DNA of 64,000 nucleotides. Source: Bacteroidota bacterium (lineage in GTDB: Bacteria > Bacteroidota > Rhodothermia > Rhodothermales > JAHQVL01). Location: positions 1-64,000 of the forward strand of contig JBCCIM010000002.1 of assembly GCA_039111535.1 (NCBI GenBank), read 5' to 3'. Below the pieces are notes generated by a model. That model was not told where the DNA came from, searched no databases, and worked only from the letters and a program-made list of their open reading frames with translations. The position numbers and the translations under genes were made by a program. Numbering within the stretch: position 1 is the first letter of the stretch; every line of letters starts with the position of its first letter. Below are positions 25,488 through 35,260 of the stretch, one piece after another.

Positions 25488-28091
25488 ATGTTTGGGGTAT
25501 CTGAACAGGATGTTATAAGTCAAACGCCCCTGAGAGTTGTACAACAATTCCCAGGGGCAATTTTGCTGATCTTCATAATTACACAACTCGCGTGCAGCGA
25601 TCTGCCCGGAGAGTTTAGCGAAGAACCACTCCCACATTCATCCACAGTAGTAAATCATAGCTCTACGCCACAAGAGAAAACAAACGCATTCTTTTCTTCA
25701 AGGCGTCATGCCCACACAATAAACACGCAAGATCCCTATCCTATCGAACTAAGCCAGCTATCCGGACCTGCCATTAGTAGCGCATCGTTGGTTGTAGATA
25801 TCGAATCAGCTGCGACCGACTCGATGCTGACCATTCCGTTGAGCAGCAAAGAGCACCCCAAGATATGGCACAGCGAAATCCCCCCACAGCCTACTGGGAC
25901 ATCACTCTCTTATTGGTTCGACATTTCGCTAGTAAATGGAACGCAAATCCGCTATCCCGCGAACCAGGAAGCGCACTTTTCTTTTCGGATAGTCCCGCTG
26001 GTTGTGCAATCCGTTACGGTACCACAAAGGAATATGCCCAACCGGAAGGTAAGCATTGATATAGAAGGTGATGGACCACTATCCGGTGTTTTGATTGCCC
26101 GCATTATCGATACAGAAGGCAGTGCGCGTGAGGTGCAATTGCCCTTGAGCCAACAGCAAATCGACGAGCGTGTTTATCAGTTAACAACCACGCTTCCAAA
26201 ACAGGCTCATGGCAGTATCATAGATTTTTACGTGGAATGCTTTTCGGCGGCAGGCGACACAATTCGAGTCCCCGCAGACGCACCGGCTCACGTGTATTCC
26301 CTCAAAAAGCCTTTACGATCTTATCAGCGCTTGCCAGCACTTTCTCAATACATAAAGTCCATAGAAGCAAGCGAAAATTTCGCCTGGACAGCCACGTCTG
26401 GCGGCGGTGTTAGGGTATTCGATGGTAATAATCAGGTCGCTAGCTGGAATATTGATCATGGTTTGTTTTCGGAACGGATCCAATTTATTTCGGCAGACCC
26501 AGTTAATCGTCAAGTATATATCGGCACAGAACGCGGGGTTTCAGCGCTACAATGGGATGGCAGCTCTGCTGTTAAACTTGTACCACAACCAGCCAATTCG
26601 TGGAACGCTGAACAGAAAACCCCGGACTACTTCAGCACTGGTCCCGGAGTGGTTTCACCACTTGATGGGACCTTTTATTTTCAGGTACAAGCTGAAGCAA
26701 TGCTGGAACAACGCTTCGCCCCCTCTCAGATGTTTGCTTACAAAGATGGCCGTTTAGATACCTTGCACATCCCGGCTTCACTTGGCTGGGGCGGTACTTC
26801 AGTTGCTATTTTTAATGAAATGACAGGTTGTATGGTACTCGCCGGGACCTCGTTTAAGCAGCAACACTTTGAAAACGTGATCCTTCAGCAATGTGGGACA
26901 CAACTCCAAACCATTGTACCTCAAAACTTCCAGTATGCTGATAAACCTGCTGTTCTGGAACAGATCCTGGGCATAAGCGCCACACCGCTCTCGGACAATT
27001 TGGCGTTGAGCATTCAGTTCAGAGTGTCCGGACAGTCTTTTTTTGGTGTATACGAGTTGGACCTACAAACGGAACAACTGACCCCTGTCGCACCAGAATT
27101 ATCCATGTTAGATGTGGAGATTACTGCGCTCGTCCCTGAATGGCAATCGGGCCAACTGGTAGCAGCTACTTTTGGCAAGGGCCTGTGGCGTCTTTCCCAC
27201 GGCAAGGCAATACGCACGGAGATATCAGCATTACCCGCAGAAATCACCGCTCTTCATCGTGTACCAGATGGCTCCTGGCTTGTCGGCACTTCAAAAGGTG
27301 TATTCCAACTTGATGAAGCAAAGAACCTCGTAGCACTGGTTACGGCGCCGGAGGAACAATCGAATGCTGTACCAGCAAGCGCCTTGCCCATGGATGTACA
27401 AGCGGTCACCCAACGGGTACTGCTTTCCGGCCGAGAATCTGGTCTGGCCGAAATCGAACAAGCCGCCGGCAAATGGCACGTATCTCGACGCTGGCAGCCA
27501 GGAGCAGCCTTACCGACTGGAATTTATGGAGATGCACAGTATGGAACGGATGATGAAATCTATGCAACCCTTGGTGCTGAAGGGCTATTACAACTGGCGA
27601 ATAACACATACGACGTGCTAGGCACCGAGGATGGATTACAAAATAAGCATGTGCTCCGAATGCTGGGCAAATCTACAGGAGAGTTACTGTTGACATACAT
27701 GCCGTTGCCTTTCGGAGCCAAAGACCCTCCGGTCATTCACGCGTTACAGGATAATGTGATAGTCCAGTCCATCCCCGTTTCTAATTCGCCACTGACCGCT
27801 ATGCGTAGCTGGATCGATGTCCCTGAAACTGGAAAAGTTTTTACAGCAACCGGAGCAGGGGTTGTCGCACTCGACAATGATGGTAATTCTGAACGTATTT
27901 CTAAAAATGCGGCCTCGGCGCTTGCCTATCATGCGCCATCCAATACGCTTGGAATCGTTGGTTCAGCCATAGAAAAATGGGACGGCAAGCGTATTAATCC
28001 TGTGCTGTTTGGTATCAAGAAGCCTCGCATGCCCAATGCCAGTTTTTTCGGCGCAGCCCGCGATGTGGCATTCGACAAAGCTGGCCGATGA
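25488..28091 (+). CDS. Beta-propeller lipoprotein, ended by a probable premature TGA
   Basis: Begins at ATG 25488, 4 bp after the metalloprotease stop, and gives 867 residues. The leader AILLIFIITQLAC is a lipoprotein signal. The body has repeated propeller strands of the two-component-regulator type (FAWTATSGGGVRVFDGNNQ, VYIGTERGVSALQWDG, WLVGTSKGVFQLDEA, VFTATGAGVVALDNDG). The frame stops at TGA 28089-28091 but remains open for 58 more codons with propeller-like sequence to TAA 28266-28268. The last blade is therefore probably lost to a nonsense change, or the base is a sequencing error. Tight spacing implies co-expression with the metalloprotease. Confidence 0.75.
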   Translation: MFGVSEQDVISQTPLRVVQQFPGAILLIFIITQLACSDLPGEFSEEPLPHSSTVVNHSSTPQEKTNAFFSSRRHAHTINTQDPYPIELSQLSGPAISSASLVVDIESAATDSMLTIPLSSKEHPKIWHSEIPPQPTGTSLSYWFDISLVNGTQIRYPANQEAHFSFRIVPLVVQSVTVPQRNMPNRKVSIDIEGDGPLSGVLIARIIDTEGSAREVQLPLSQQQIDERVYQLTTTLPKQAHGSIIDFYVECFSAAGDTIRVPADAPAHVYSLKKPLRSYQRLPALSQYIKSIEASENFAWTATSGGGVRVFDGNNQVASWNIDHGLFSERIQFISADPVNRQVYIGTERGVSALQWDGSSAVKLVPQPANSWNAEQKTPDYFSTGPGVVSPLDGTFYFQVQAEAMLEQRFAPSQMFAYKDGRLDTLHIPASLGWGGTSVAIFNEMTGCMVLAGTSFKQQHFENVILQQCGTQLQTIVPQNFQYADKPAVLEQILGISATPLSDNLALSIQFRVSGQSFFGVYELDLQTEQLTPVAPELSMLDVEITALVPEWQSGQLVAATFGKGLWRLSHGKAIRTEISALPAEITALHRVPDGSWLVGTSKGVFQLDEAKNLVALVTAPEEQSNAVPASALPMDVQAVTQRVLLSGRESGLAEIEQAAGKWHVSRRWQPGAALPTGIYGDAQYGTDDEIYATLGAEGLLQLANNTYDVLGTEDGLQNKHVLRMLGKSTGELLLTYMPLPFGAKDPPVIHALQDNVIVQSIPVSNSPLTAMRSWIDVPETGKVFTATGAGVVALDNDGNSERISKNAASALAYHAPSNTLGIVGSAIEKWDGKRINPVLFGIKKPRMPNASFFGAARDVAFDKAGR

Positions 28092-28268
28092 TACATTCTT
28101 TATGACCAGGGAATCATCGTACTCCTGGATGCACAGGGGAGATTTGAAGGGGTTTTGGATCAGGAAGATGGCATACCTTTTACGGCCAAGAAGCTACTCG
28201 CCCATCCTTCTACAGGGCATGTTCTTGTCGGTAGCGAGGAAAGCATGGTTATTCTCATGAATGAATAA
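28092..28268 (+). pseudogene. Cut-off C-terminal segment of the propeller lipoprotein
   Basis: After the in-frame TGA, 58 sense codons follow in the same frame (starting YILYDQGIIVLLDAQGRFEG, ending VLVGSEESMVILMNE) before TAA. The pattern matches the closing strands of a propeller blade. If the TGA were TGG the joined reading would be AGRWYILYDQG, a normal blade start. No start codon or ribosome site is obvious for separate translation. Confidence 0.7.
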
Positions 28269-28623
28269 TTTCTAACGAACCTTTAATCCACAAACCTCTG
28301 GATTAACTGGATATCTCACTTCGGATCGAGGGCGATCAACGACGCTAAAAACGCAACAATGCCCTTGACACATCGCACACCCCTGTGCTGTACTCGATTA
28401 TCCGTTACCTGCGTATTGGGTCTTGGCATCGCGTATTTCCCATCACACATGCTTACATCATCAAGCCGTTTGGCCTCTTTCAGTTGCTAGTCTATGCGTG
28501 AGCGTCGTCTTGAACCTTGCATTGACCTTCATCTTATAATTTTGTTGGTTAAAACACGCCTTGACGCGGGTGCATCAAAAGAAAACCCGCCGGCACAGCT
28601 TCCCCCACCAAACCAACAGTATT
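28269..28623. other. 355-bp intergenic region before the sulfatase gene
   Basis: No gene is supported. A TTGACA occurs at 28365-28370 but lacks a convincing partner at normal spacing. The open frame extending upstream of the sulfatase to 28561 is judged untranslated because the lipoprotein leader begins at 28624. Confidence 0.45.
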
Positions 28624-30183
28624 GTGAACAGATTCCACCAATACCTGCTCATCATCATCACCTTGGTCTTCTTTTCAGGATGTGAAACAACGCCAGAGAA
28701 GCAACAGCCCAACATCATTTTTGTCTTCACTGATGACCACGCACCCCACGCCGTCGGTGCCTATGGCGGGCCCCTGGCAGCTGTAGATCCGACGCCCAAC
28801 ATGGACCGCCTGGCGGCGGAAGGCATGCTGTTCCGCAATGCGTTTGTCACCAACTCGATCTGCGCGCCAAGCCGCGCCGTCATTCTGACGGGGCTGCACA
28901 GCCACCTGAACAGCGTCCCAACCAACCGCGAGCCTTTTGACTCTACCCAGGTGACTTTCCCAAAACTGCTCCAGCAGGCCGGCTACCAGACCGCCATGAT
29001 CGGGAAATGGCACTTAAAAACGCAACCCACAGGATTTGATCATTGGGAAGTCCTTCCGGGACAGGGCAACTACTACAATCCCGACTTCCGAACCCCCGAA
29101 GGCCGGATACAGGAAACAGGGTATGTAACTGATATCATTACCGACAAAGTACTGGACTGGCTGCAAATGGGCCGGGATAAGTCGAAGCCGTTTATGGTGA
29201 TGTACCAGCACAAAGCCCCGCATCGGCGGTGGTCGCCAGGAACAGATCACCTGACCACCTTCGATGATATCGAAATGCCAGAGCCGGCTACCTTGTTTGA
29301 TGATTATGAAGGCCGCACCTCAGCTGCCAAAACCCAGGAAATGGAAATTGGCCGGCACATGGACTACAACTGGGACCTGAAAGTACGCCAACGCCCGGAC
29401 CCCAATCGGATGGGACTGCACGAACGGGCAGAAGAACTATACTTCCGGATGAACGAAACGCAGCGCGCCGCATGGGATGCCAGCTATGAGCCCAAAAACC
29501 AACAAATGCTGGATGAAAACCCAACGGGTGATGCGCTACTTCGGTGGAAATACCAGCGGTACATCAAAGATTATTTACGCGTGATCCGTTCGGTAGACGA
29601 CAACCTCGGCCGGCTACTGGATTACCTCGAAGAGAGCGGTCTCGATGAAAACACCGTGGTCATCTACAACTCCGACCAGGGATTCTATCTAGGTGATCAC
29701 GGCTGGTTCGATAAGCGGTGGATGTACGAAGAGTCGCTAAAAACCCCGTTGATTGTCCGCTGGCCGGGCGTAGTGGAGGCCGGCAGCGAAAACACAGACC
29801 TGGTGCAGAACCTGGATCTGGCGCAAACTTTCCTCGGCATTGCTGATGTGGCGGAAGAAGACGCGATGCAGGGCACGAGCCTTGTGCCGCTCCTGAAAGG
29901 CGAGACGCCGGCAGATTGGCGGGATGCGATCTATTACCAGTATTACGAGTACCCCGGTCCCCACATGGTCGAACGCCACTACGGCGTCCGCACAGACCAG
30001 CACAAGCTCATCCACTACTACAATATCGACGAATGGGAGCTATTTGACCTATCCGCCGACCCGGATGAGTTGCAGAGTGTCTACGACGACCCAACCTACG
30101 CCGAAGTGCGCGAGGACCTGCATCAAAGGCTATCCGATTTACGTGTGCACTATCGGGTGCCTGAGGATGACCCGGTGCAGTAA
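28624..30183 (+). CDS. Sulfatase, lipoprotein
   Basis: A 519-residue member of the S1 sulfatase (alkaline-phosphatase superfamily) group. GTG 28624 is chosen because it places the leader [13 protein letters not shown] directly at the N-terminus; the frame is open from 28561. The metal site FVFTDDHAP and the modification motif CAPSR (Cys80, converted to formylglycine in active enzymes) are present, followed by GKWHL and a [20 protein letters not shown] block near the active site. Such enzymes remove sulfate esters from polysaccharides or other organics. It needs a formylglycine-generating enzyme, which is not in this window. Confidence 0.9.
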   Translation: MNRFHQYLLIIITLVFFSGCETTPEKQQPNIIFVFTDDHAPHAVGAYGGPLAAVDPTPNMDRLAAEGMLFRNAFVTNSICAPSRAVILTGLHSHLNSVPTNREPFDSTQVTFPKLLQQAGYQTAMIGKWHLKTQPTGFDHWEVLPGQGNYYNPDFRTPEGRIQETGYVTDIITDKVLDWLQMGRDKSKPFMVMYQHKAPHRRWSPGTDHLTTFDDIEMPEPATLFDDYEGRTSAAKTQEMEIGRHMDYNWDLKVRQRPDPNRMGLHERAEELYFRMNETQRAAWDASYEPKNQQMLDENPTGDALLRWKYQRYIKDYLRVIRSVDDNLGRLLDYLEESGLDENTVVIYNSDQGFYLGDHGWFDKRWMYEESLKTPLIVRWPGVVEAGSENTDLVQNLDLAQTFLGIADVAEEDAMQGTSLVPLLKGETPADWRDAIYYQYYEYPGPHMVERHYGVRTDQHKLIHYYNIDEWELFDLSADPDELQSVYDDPTYAEVREDLHQRLSDLRVHYRVPEDDPVQ

Positions 30184-30194
30184 AATGACCTCGT

Positions 30195-30247
30195 AGTTGC
30201 ATTATTAACCCTCTTTGCAGGACCTGAAGAAGCTGTACAAACTACAG
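30195..30247 (+). repeat. CAGGACCT-centred intergenic repeat, copy 1
   Basis: A 53-bp segment beginning AGTTGCATTATTAACC, centred on CAGGACCTGAA, and ending AACTACAG. It is a diverged match to 32577-32631. Both copies start 11-15 bp after the stop codon of an exported hydrolase gene. Confidence 0.55.
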
Positions 30248-30253
30248 AGTCAC

Positions 30254-31141
30254 ATGATTAATAAAATTGCGCCACTCCTGTTTTTAGCTGTTATAACAGG
30301 CTGTACATCTGAGCAGAACGAAAATGCCGCACAGGATGCGGGTCAAGAATTCCGCGTGATCACCTACAACGTATGGTACGGGTTCACCAAAGCCCCTGAC
30401 AGAAAAGCACGATGGATCCAGTGGATGCAGCATCAACAACCCGATGTAGTTTCTCTCCAGGAGCTCAATGAATACACGCCTGAAAAACTCGCCGAGGATG
30501 CTAAGCTGTGGGGGCATCAATACAGCGAATTGCTCAAAGAAGATGGATTTCCAACCGGCGTAACTTCAAAATACCCGATAGAGGATATACACAGGTTGAG
30601 GGAAGGATTTCAGCATGGCCTGTTAAGGGTTAAGATTGAAGGCATGTACTTTTATATAATCCACCTCCATCACGGCGACTGGGAAGTTCGAAACCGGGAA
30701 ATCGATTTAATTTTAGCTGATATACAGAAATTACCAGTTGATGCCAGGATTCTCCTGGCCGGTGACTTCAATACCTTCTCACCTGACGACTCGGTCTATT
30801 ATGCCCATGGCCGGTTGGAAGCTTTTTTTAGTGAACGGTATAAAGCCTTTAATGAGCCAAATCTTCGTGATGGGATGCTGGATTATGGGGCCGTTCAGAA
30901 GTTGCTAGATCAAGGCTTTGCTGATCTGGAAGTTGGAATGCGGCCGGAGGATTACACATTCACCGGCAGCTATCCTACCTTAATTGAAAAAGAAGGAGAA
31001 CACGGTGATCAGAGAAGACTGGACTACGTCTTTGCAAATCAGGTATTGGCGGATCAGGTGAAACAGTCCTATATCGTGGCCGACGACACAACACAGACGT
31101 TATCTGATCACCTCCCTGTAGTGGTTGATTTTTCGTTTTAG
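30254..31141 (+). CDS. Endonuclease/exonuclease/phosphatase-family lipoprotein
   Basis: A 295-residue protein. ATG 30254 gives the lipoprotein leader APLLFLAVITGC. EEP-fold signatures follow in order: VITYNVWYG, VVSLQELNEY with the metal-binding Glu, YIIHLHHGD, LLAGDFNTFS, RLDYVFAN and LSDHLPVVVDF with the catalytic Asp-His. EEP enzymes hydrolyse phosphodiesters or phosphomonoesters such as nucleic acids, sphingomyelin or inositol phosphates. The substrate cannot be chosen here. The lipobox places it on the envelope beside the sulfatase and dipeptidase, suggesting scavenging of phosphate from polymers. Confidence 0.85.
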   Translation: MINKIAPLLFLAVITGCTSEQNENAAQDAGQEFRVITYNVWYGFTKAPDRKARWIQWMQHQQPDVVSLQELNEYTPEKLAEDAKLWGHQYSELLKEDGFPTGVTSKYPIEDIHRLREGFQHGLLRVKIEGMYFYIIHLHHGDWEVRNREIDLILADIQKLPVDARILLAGDFNTFSPDDSVYYAHGRLEAFFSERYKAFNEPNLRDGMLDYGAVQKLLDQGFADLEVGMRPEDYTFTGSYPTLIEKEGEHGDQRRLDYVFANQVLADQVKQSYIVADDTTQTLSDHLPVVVDFSF

Positions 31142-31227
31142 CAGGGAGCCTCTACCAAGACCCCAACACTCATTTGAATTGAATTTACCCTAAATTGGAA
31201 CGCATTCCCTTTCCCACCAATTGTGCC

Positions 31228-32562
31228 ATGAATTACACATTACCCTCTTACAGGTTGGTACTCTTTCTTTTGATACTCGTGCTGATCGGCTGTGAGTCGC
31301 CAGATAACCTTTCAGCCCAAGCAATTCCAGACGTAGAAGATGAGTCAGCACTCATTGAACGCGCCCGTGGCATCCATGAGCGGGTTATTACCCTCGACAC
31401 ACACGTAGACTTCAGGCCCTCAAATTTCACCGACGCACGCAACTATACCATGGATCTGCCCACGCAGGTAACGCTGCCAAAAATGGAAGCAGGGGGATTG
31501 GACGTTGCCTGGATGGTGGTATATGTTGGTCAGGGGCCGTTACACGAAGAAGGCTATGCGCAGGCTTACCAAGATGCCATGGATAAATTCAACGCCATCC
31601 ATTGGCTTGCTGGAGAAAAAGCACCTGATCGCATTGAAATCGCCTATACCTCTGATGACGTACGCCGGATTGCAGCCTCAGGAAAAAAGGTCGCGATGAT
31701 CTGCCTTGAGAATTCTTACCAGGTGGGCCTTGATCTCGATAACATCAAGAAATTTCATGATCTTGGTGCGCGTTATATGTCGCTGGCGCACAATGGGCAC
31801 AACCAATTCTCAGACTCCCATACAGGAGAGCGTGTAGGCGGATGGATGCACAATGGATTGAGCGACCTGGGCCGGCAGGCGGTAGCTGAGATGAACAAAT
31901 GGGGGATCATGATCGACATCTCCCATCCCTCCAAGGCGGCAAACATGGAAGTGTTTGAGCTGACACGCGCCCCCGTTATGGCGTCACACTCATCAGCGCG
32001 CGCCTTGAGCGATGTAAGCCGCAATCTGGACGACGAACAGTTGATGGCCCTGAAAGAAAACGGCGGCGTCATCCAAACCGTTGCCTTCACGGGGTATGTA
32101 GATATAGAGAAAAGTAATCGCTACCGGGCCGGGCAAGACTCCTTGCGCAGGGCCATTGCAGATGAGATGGGTATTGAGCTTGTCGCTAGCCGTGGTGCGT
32201 TGTTCCGCATGTCACAAGAAGAGCGGGAAGCATACAACCAGCGCACAGCACCAGTGGAGGAAGCGTTTGAGGCGCAAAAAGAAGAGCTCGATGTATCCCC
32301 AGTCGACGTAGCTGATTTTGTTGACCACATCGATTACCTCGTCGAAAAAATTGGTATCGATCACGTAGGGATCTCCTCAGACTTTGATGGCGGCGGCGGC
32401 ATTGAAGGTTGGGACGATGCCTCAGAGACCTTCAACGTCACCCTCGAACTCGTGCGCAGAGGGTACACAGAAGAGCAGATCGAAAAAATCTGGAGCGGTA
32501 ACCTGCTCCGCGTCCTCGATGAAGTACAACGGATCGCAAAGGAGATTCAGGCTGAGGGGTAA
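31228..32562 (+). CDS. Membrane dipeptidase (peptidase family M19), lipoprotein
   Basis: A 444-residue protein. ATG 31228 gives a lipoprotein leader ending LILVLIGC; the frame is open from 31195. M19 signatures include TLDTHVDF (first metal ligands), CLENSYQVG, YMSLAHNGHNQFSDS, IDISHPSKA, VMASHSSARAL and VGISSDFDGGGG. The family is the renal-dipeptidase type, zinc-dependent, cleaving dipeptides and sometimes D-amino-acid peptides. It closes the run of exported hydrolases before the defence-type island. Confidence 0.92.
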   Translation: MNYTLPSYRLVLFLLILVLIGCESPDNLSAQAIPDVEDESALIERARGIHERVITLDTHVDFRPSNFTDARNYTMDLPTQVTLPKMEAGGLDVAWMVVYVGQGPLHEEGYAQAYQDAMDKFNAIHWLAGEKAPDRIEIAYTSDDVRRIAASGKKVAMICLENSYQVGLDLDNIKKFHDLGARYMSLAHNGHNQFSDSHTGERVGGWMHNGLSDLGRQAVAEMNKWGIMIDISHPSKAANMEVFELTRAPVMASHSSARALSDVSRNLDDEQLMALKENGGVIQTVAFTGYVDIEKSNRYRAGQDSLRRAIADEMGIELVASRGALFRMSQEEREAYNQRTAPVEEAFEAQKEELDVSPVDVADFVDHIDYLVEKIGIDHVGISSDFDGGGGIEGWDDASETFNVTLELVRRGYTEEQIEKIWSGNLLRVLDEVQRIAKEIQAEG

Positions 32563-32576
32563 ATGGTTGCCCTGCC

Positions 32577-32631
32577 AGTTTCATTATCGAACCTTTTCCT
32601 ACAGGACCTAAAACGGCTATTCGAACTACAG
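32577..32631 (+). repeat. CAGGACCT-centred intergenic repeat, copy 2
   Basis: A 55-bp diverged copy of 30195-30247 (shared AGTT.CATTAT, CAGGACCT.AA, GCT and AACTACAG). Because the relative lies in the flanking chromosome, this copy marks host-type sequence and places the left island boundary to its right. Confidence 0.5.
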
Positions 32632-32754
32632 CCTTTGCTGCCAGTCGTGCCTTTAGATGCTAAAATGAGCGATTTCAGGGCGAATTCCCGTTAACCCGCG
32701 ACCTCCCTTAAAGGATTAGAACCAGGTATAAAAGAGAAGCGAAGAGGCAAAACG

Positions 32755-33177
32755 ATGAAGAATATGGACACGAAAGAGCGATTTATCGAACTACGGGCAC
32801 GGAGCTACTCGTTCGATAAAATAGCTGAGGAGCTGGATGTATCGAAGCCGACCTTGATTAAGTGGCATAAGGAGTTTGAGCGTGAGATCGTAAACCTGCG
32901 CTACATCCACGTTGAAGGGCTGCTGGAGAAACACGGGTTACTGAAGCAGAAAAAGATCGAGGTGCTAGCCGAGGTCCTTCAACGGACGCTGGACGAGATC
33001 AGGACGCGGGATCTGAGTGATGTGTCAGTTAAACATTTAATCGAGATTACAAAACTTGTTGATGATAGGCTTGAAAAAGAATTCGATGGCATTGTCTACC
33101 TAACAAAGGAATTTACTGACCCGCTCCAATCTTTGATTGACAACTCCATGACTAGGACCATTCGATTAGGCGAATAG
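32755..33177 (+). CDS. Small helix-turn-helix protein
   Basis: A 140-residue protein with a helix-turn-helix at about residues 17-38 (SYSFDKIAEELDVSKPTLIK), of the kind seen in transposase and phage terminase small subunits and in some regulators. A helical, charged remainder follows. The start ATG 32755 has AGAGG 9 bp upstream. It is the first gene right of the inferred island boundary, on the same strand as the following helicase with a 137-bp gap. A DNA-recognition or regulatory role is likely. I do not recognise a specific named family. Confidence 0.7.
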   Translation: MKNMDTKERFIELRARSYSFDKIAEELDVSKPTLIKWHKEFEREIVNLRYIHVEGLLEKHGLLKQKKIEVLAEVLQRTLDEIRTRDLSDVSVKHLIEITKLVDDRLEKEFDGIVYLTKEFTDPLQSLIDNSMTRTIRLGE

Positions 33178-33314
33178 ACATCTCTTTAATTCGAAGCGAA
33201 AGAAGTTTGCAACGATAAGTTCTAAGTGAGCACCATTCTAAGTGTTCACGTCAGCACCCGTCTATAAAGAGCATCTCCCCCTTCCCGCTCCTCTACATCA
33301 CAATTCCCTCAAGA

Positions 33315-35063
33315 ATGAGAAACCTGATTGAACGACTCGATCGGTATATCGATCTGGAGTATGACACCAGTATTAAGCAGGTCAAAGAAATATGGAAAAA
33401 ACCACTCGCAGAACGCGTTTCTGAAGGCGAAGCTATCTCCGACATTGATGTTATTTCTCATGATTTAGCAAAATTGCGAGTACGGTGCCGACTCAACATA
33501 TCTAAATTCCGTATTGGCAGTAGACTCCGCATCCATCAAAATAATCCAGCCGATGGCATATCATGTGAAGTACTACGAGACGATGGGCTTGAATTGGAAC
33601 TCAAACCAGGCTACAGAGAGAGTTTCTCAGGCATCACTGGATCTGGCTGGATACTTGACAACGATTACGTCGACATTCGCCGCATATTGAAAGAGGTGCT
33701 TAGCGAATTGGAGCATAACAAAGAGATGTACCAGCGTTTTGTACAGAAACTAAACGGCGACCTTAAGCCTTTGCTTAGCAGACAGAAAGCAGAACAAGTG
33801 TTATCTGAGGCTAGAAAAAAAGGATTTAATGCAAAGCAGTTGAAAGCTTACTTAGCAGCATATGCTGCTCAGAATTACTATCTGATTCAGGGCCCCCCCG
33901 GTACAGGTAAAACCTGGGTACTTGCCCATCTCGCTGCGAGGCTTGCCCAAGATGGCGAACGAGTACTGATCACTGCTTTCACTCATCGTGCAATCAACAA
34001 CGCTCTGGTCAAAACTGCTAGAACTACGGGATTCGATAAGATCTGTAAAGTTGGGCAGACCACTAACGCTACAGACTTGTCATGGAATGGTGGGTCCGTT
34101 GCAAATTATGAGAAATTTTCATTATCCCCTTACTCACATGAAGAAAAGGGATTAATCGTGGGAGGAACCTGTTTCGCAGTACGGACACGCAGACTATCGG
34201 ACATAGAATTTGACACCGTAATCTTCGATGAAGCCGGCCAAGTAACCCTCCCTCTTGCTTTCGCAGGTATGCTTGCCGGCAAACGCTATATCTTCATCGG
34301 CGATCATAAGCAAATGCCGCCCGTTGTTGTAGCAGAGCACAGAGATAAACAAATTACGAAATCGATCTTTGAGTCATTGTTTGCCCATGCCCCTGGTACA
34401 ATGCTGGACACGACATATCGTATGAACAAGGAGATAAATGACTTTCCAAGTAAACAATTCTATATGGGCAACCTGCAAACGGCAGCCTCATGCGCGAACA
34501 ATCAAATCAAACTAAATCATGCACCTGACCGATTCAAAGCAATACTCAATCCACAACGACCTAGCGTATTTGTAGACCTTGGTCACGAAAAGCGTGGGAT
34601 GCGATCCTCTGAGGAAGCGATATTGTCGGCGCATCTAGTGAAGGACATGATCGCCGGCGGTATCAATCCTAAGGAAATCGCTATCATCGCACCGTATCGC
34701 GCACAGGGCAGACTGATTAGAGAACAGATAAGAAAACTAGAAAATGGACGAATTTGGCTTGAAAATATTGTAGTTGATACTGTGGAGCGTATTCAGGGCC
34801 AAGAACGCGATGTCATACTTATTTCACTAACAACGAGCGACCCGTCTCATGCTGCAAACAGGGCCGAATTTTTCTTTCAACCAAATCGGTTAAACGTGGC
34901 GCTTACTCGTCCGCGCAAAAAACGAATTGTAATCGGAAGCAGTAAAGTGCTTAACACAAAGACTGGGGATAAAATGCTAGATAACAACATCGAAATTTTC
35001 AAAGAATTCTATGCATCTTGTTCAGTAATAAATGTGCGCATGCGACAAGCGGCAGAAGCTTGA
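33315..35063 (+). CDS. Superfamily 1 helicase, IGHMBP2/DNA2-like
   Basis: A 582-residue SF1 helicase. Walker A is IQGPPGTGKTWV (191-202), motif II is FDEAGQ (304-309), motif III is GDHKQMPPVV, motif V is ERIQGQERDVILIS and motif VI is RLNVALTRPRKK. The N-terminal 150 residues include a small beta-rich region as in IGHMBP2-type helicases, which act on DNA or RNA 5' to 3'. No nuclease domain is visible. It is AT-richer than the host genes and lies directly upstream of a type I restriction system, so a defence role is plausible but unproven. Confidence 0.88.
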   Translation: MRNLIERLDRYIDLEYDTSIKQVKEIWKKPLAERVSEGEAISDIDVISHDLAKLRVRCRLNISKFRIGSRLRIHQNNPADGISCEVLRDDGLELELKPGYRESFSGITGSGWILDNDYVDIRRILKEVLSELEHNKEMYQRFVQKLNGDLKPLLSRQKAEQVLSEARKKGFNAKQLKAYLAAYAAQNYYLIQGPPGTGKTWVLAHLAARLAQDGERVLITAFTHRAINNALVKTARTTGFDKICKVGQTTNATDLSWNGGSVANYEKFSLSPYSHEEKGLIVGGTCFAVRTRRLSDIEFDTVIFDEAGQVTLPLAFAGMLAGKRYIFIGDHKQMPPVVVAEHRDKQITKSIFESLFAHAPGTMLDTTYRMNKEINDFPSKQFYMGNLQTAASCANNQIKLNHAPDRFKAILNPQRPSVFVDLGHEKRGMRSSEEAILSAHLVKDMIAGGINPKEIAIIAPYRAQGRLIREQIRKLENGRIWLENIVVDTVERIQGQERDVILISLTTSDPSHAANRAEFFFQPNRLNVALTRPRKKRIVIGSSKVLNTKTGDKMLDNNIEIFKEFYASCSVINVRMRQAAEA

Positions 35064-35260
35064 AATTGGACAGATGATTATTAGAAAATATGTTTGACTA
35101 AAAAGTTGTCCATTTCTTTACTAAAAAGCTACAATCACTATTTTTCTACTACCACTCATTTACTTGTCTATCAATTCGTTTTTTCGTAGCCTCCCTTATT
35201 TGAATTGAATGTTTATAGTGCCTGCATTTCTATGTTACGCACTTTCAAAAATTGGCTACT

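Noticed and set aside
28089-28091. TGA read as tryptophan (alternative genetic code or selenocysteine).
   Set aside because: TGA is an ordinary stop elsewhere in the window (for example 3845-3847 and 14221-14223), and no selenocysteine-type hairpin is evident just after it.
32565-32578. GGTTGCCCTGCCAG matches GGTTGCCCTACCAG at 46156-46169 at 13 of 14 positions and could be read as a left att site.
   Set aside because: The adjacent sequence 32577-32631 is a host-type intergenic repeat also found at 30195-30247, which places the island boundary to the right of this site. A short single match is weak evidence.
32691-32723. TTAACCCGCGACCTCC with GGATTAGAACC looks like the reverse complement of a tRNA T arm and anticodon arm.
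   Set aside because: It does not fold into a T stem or a proper anticodon stem, so no tRNA or tRNA remnant can be supported.
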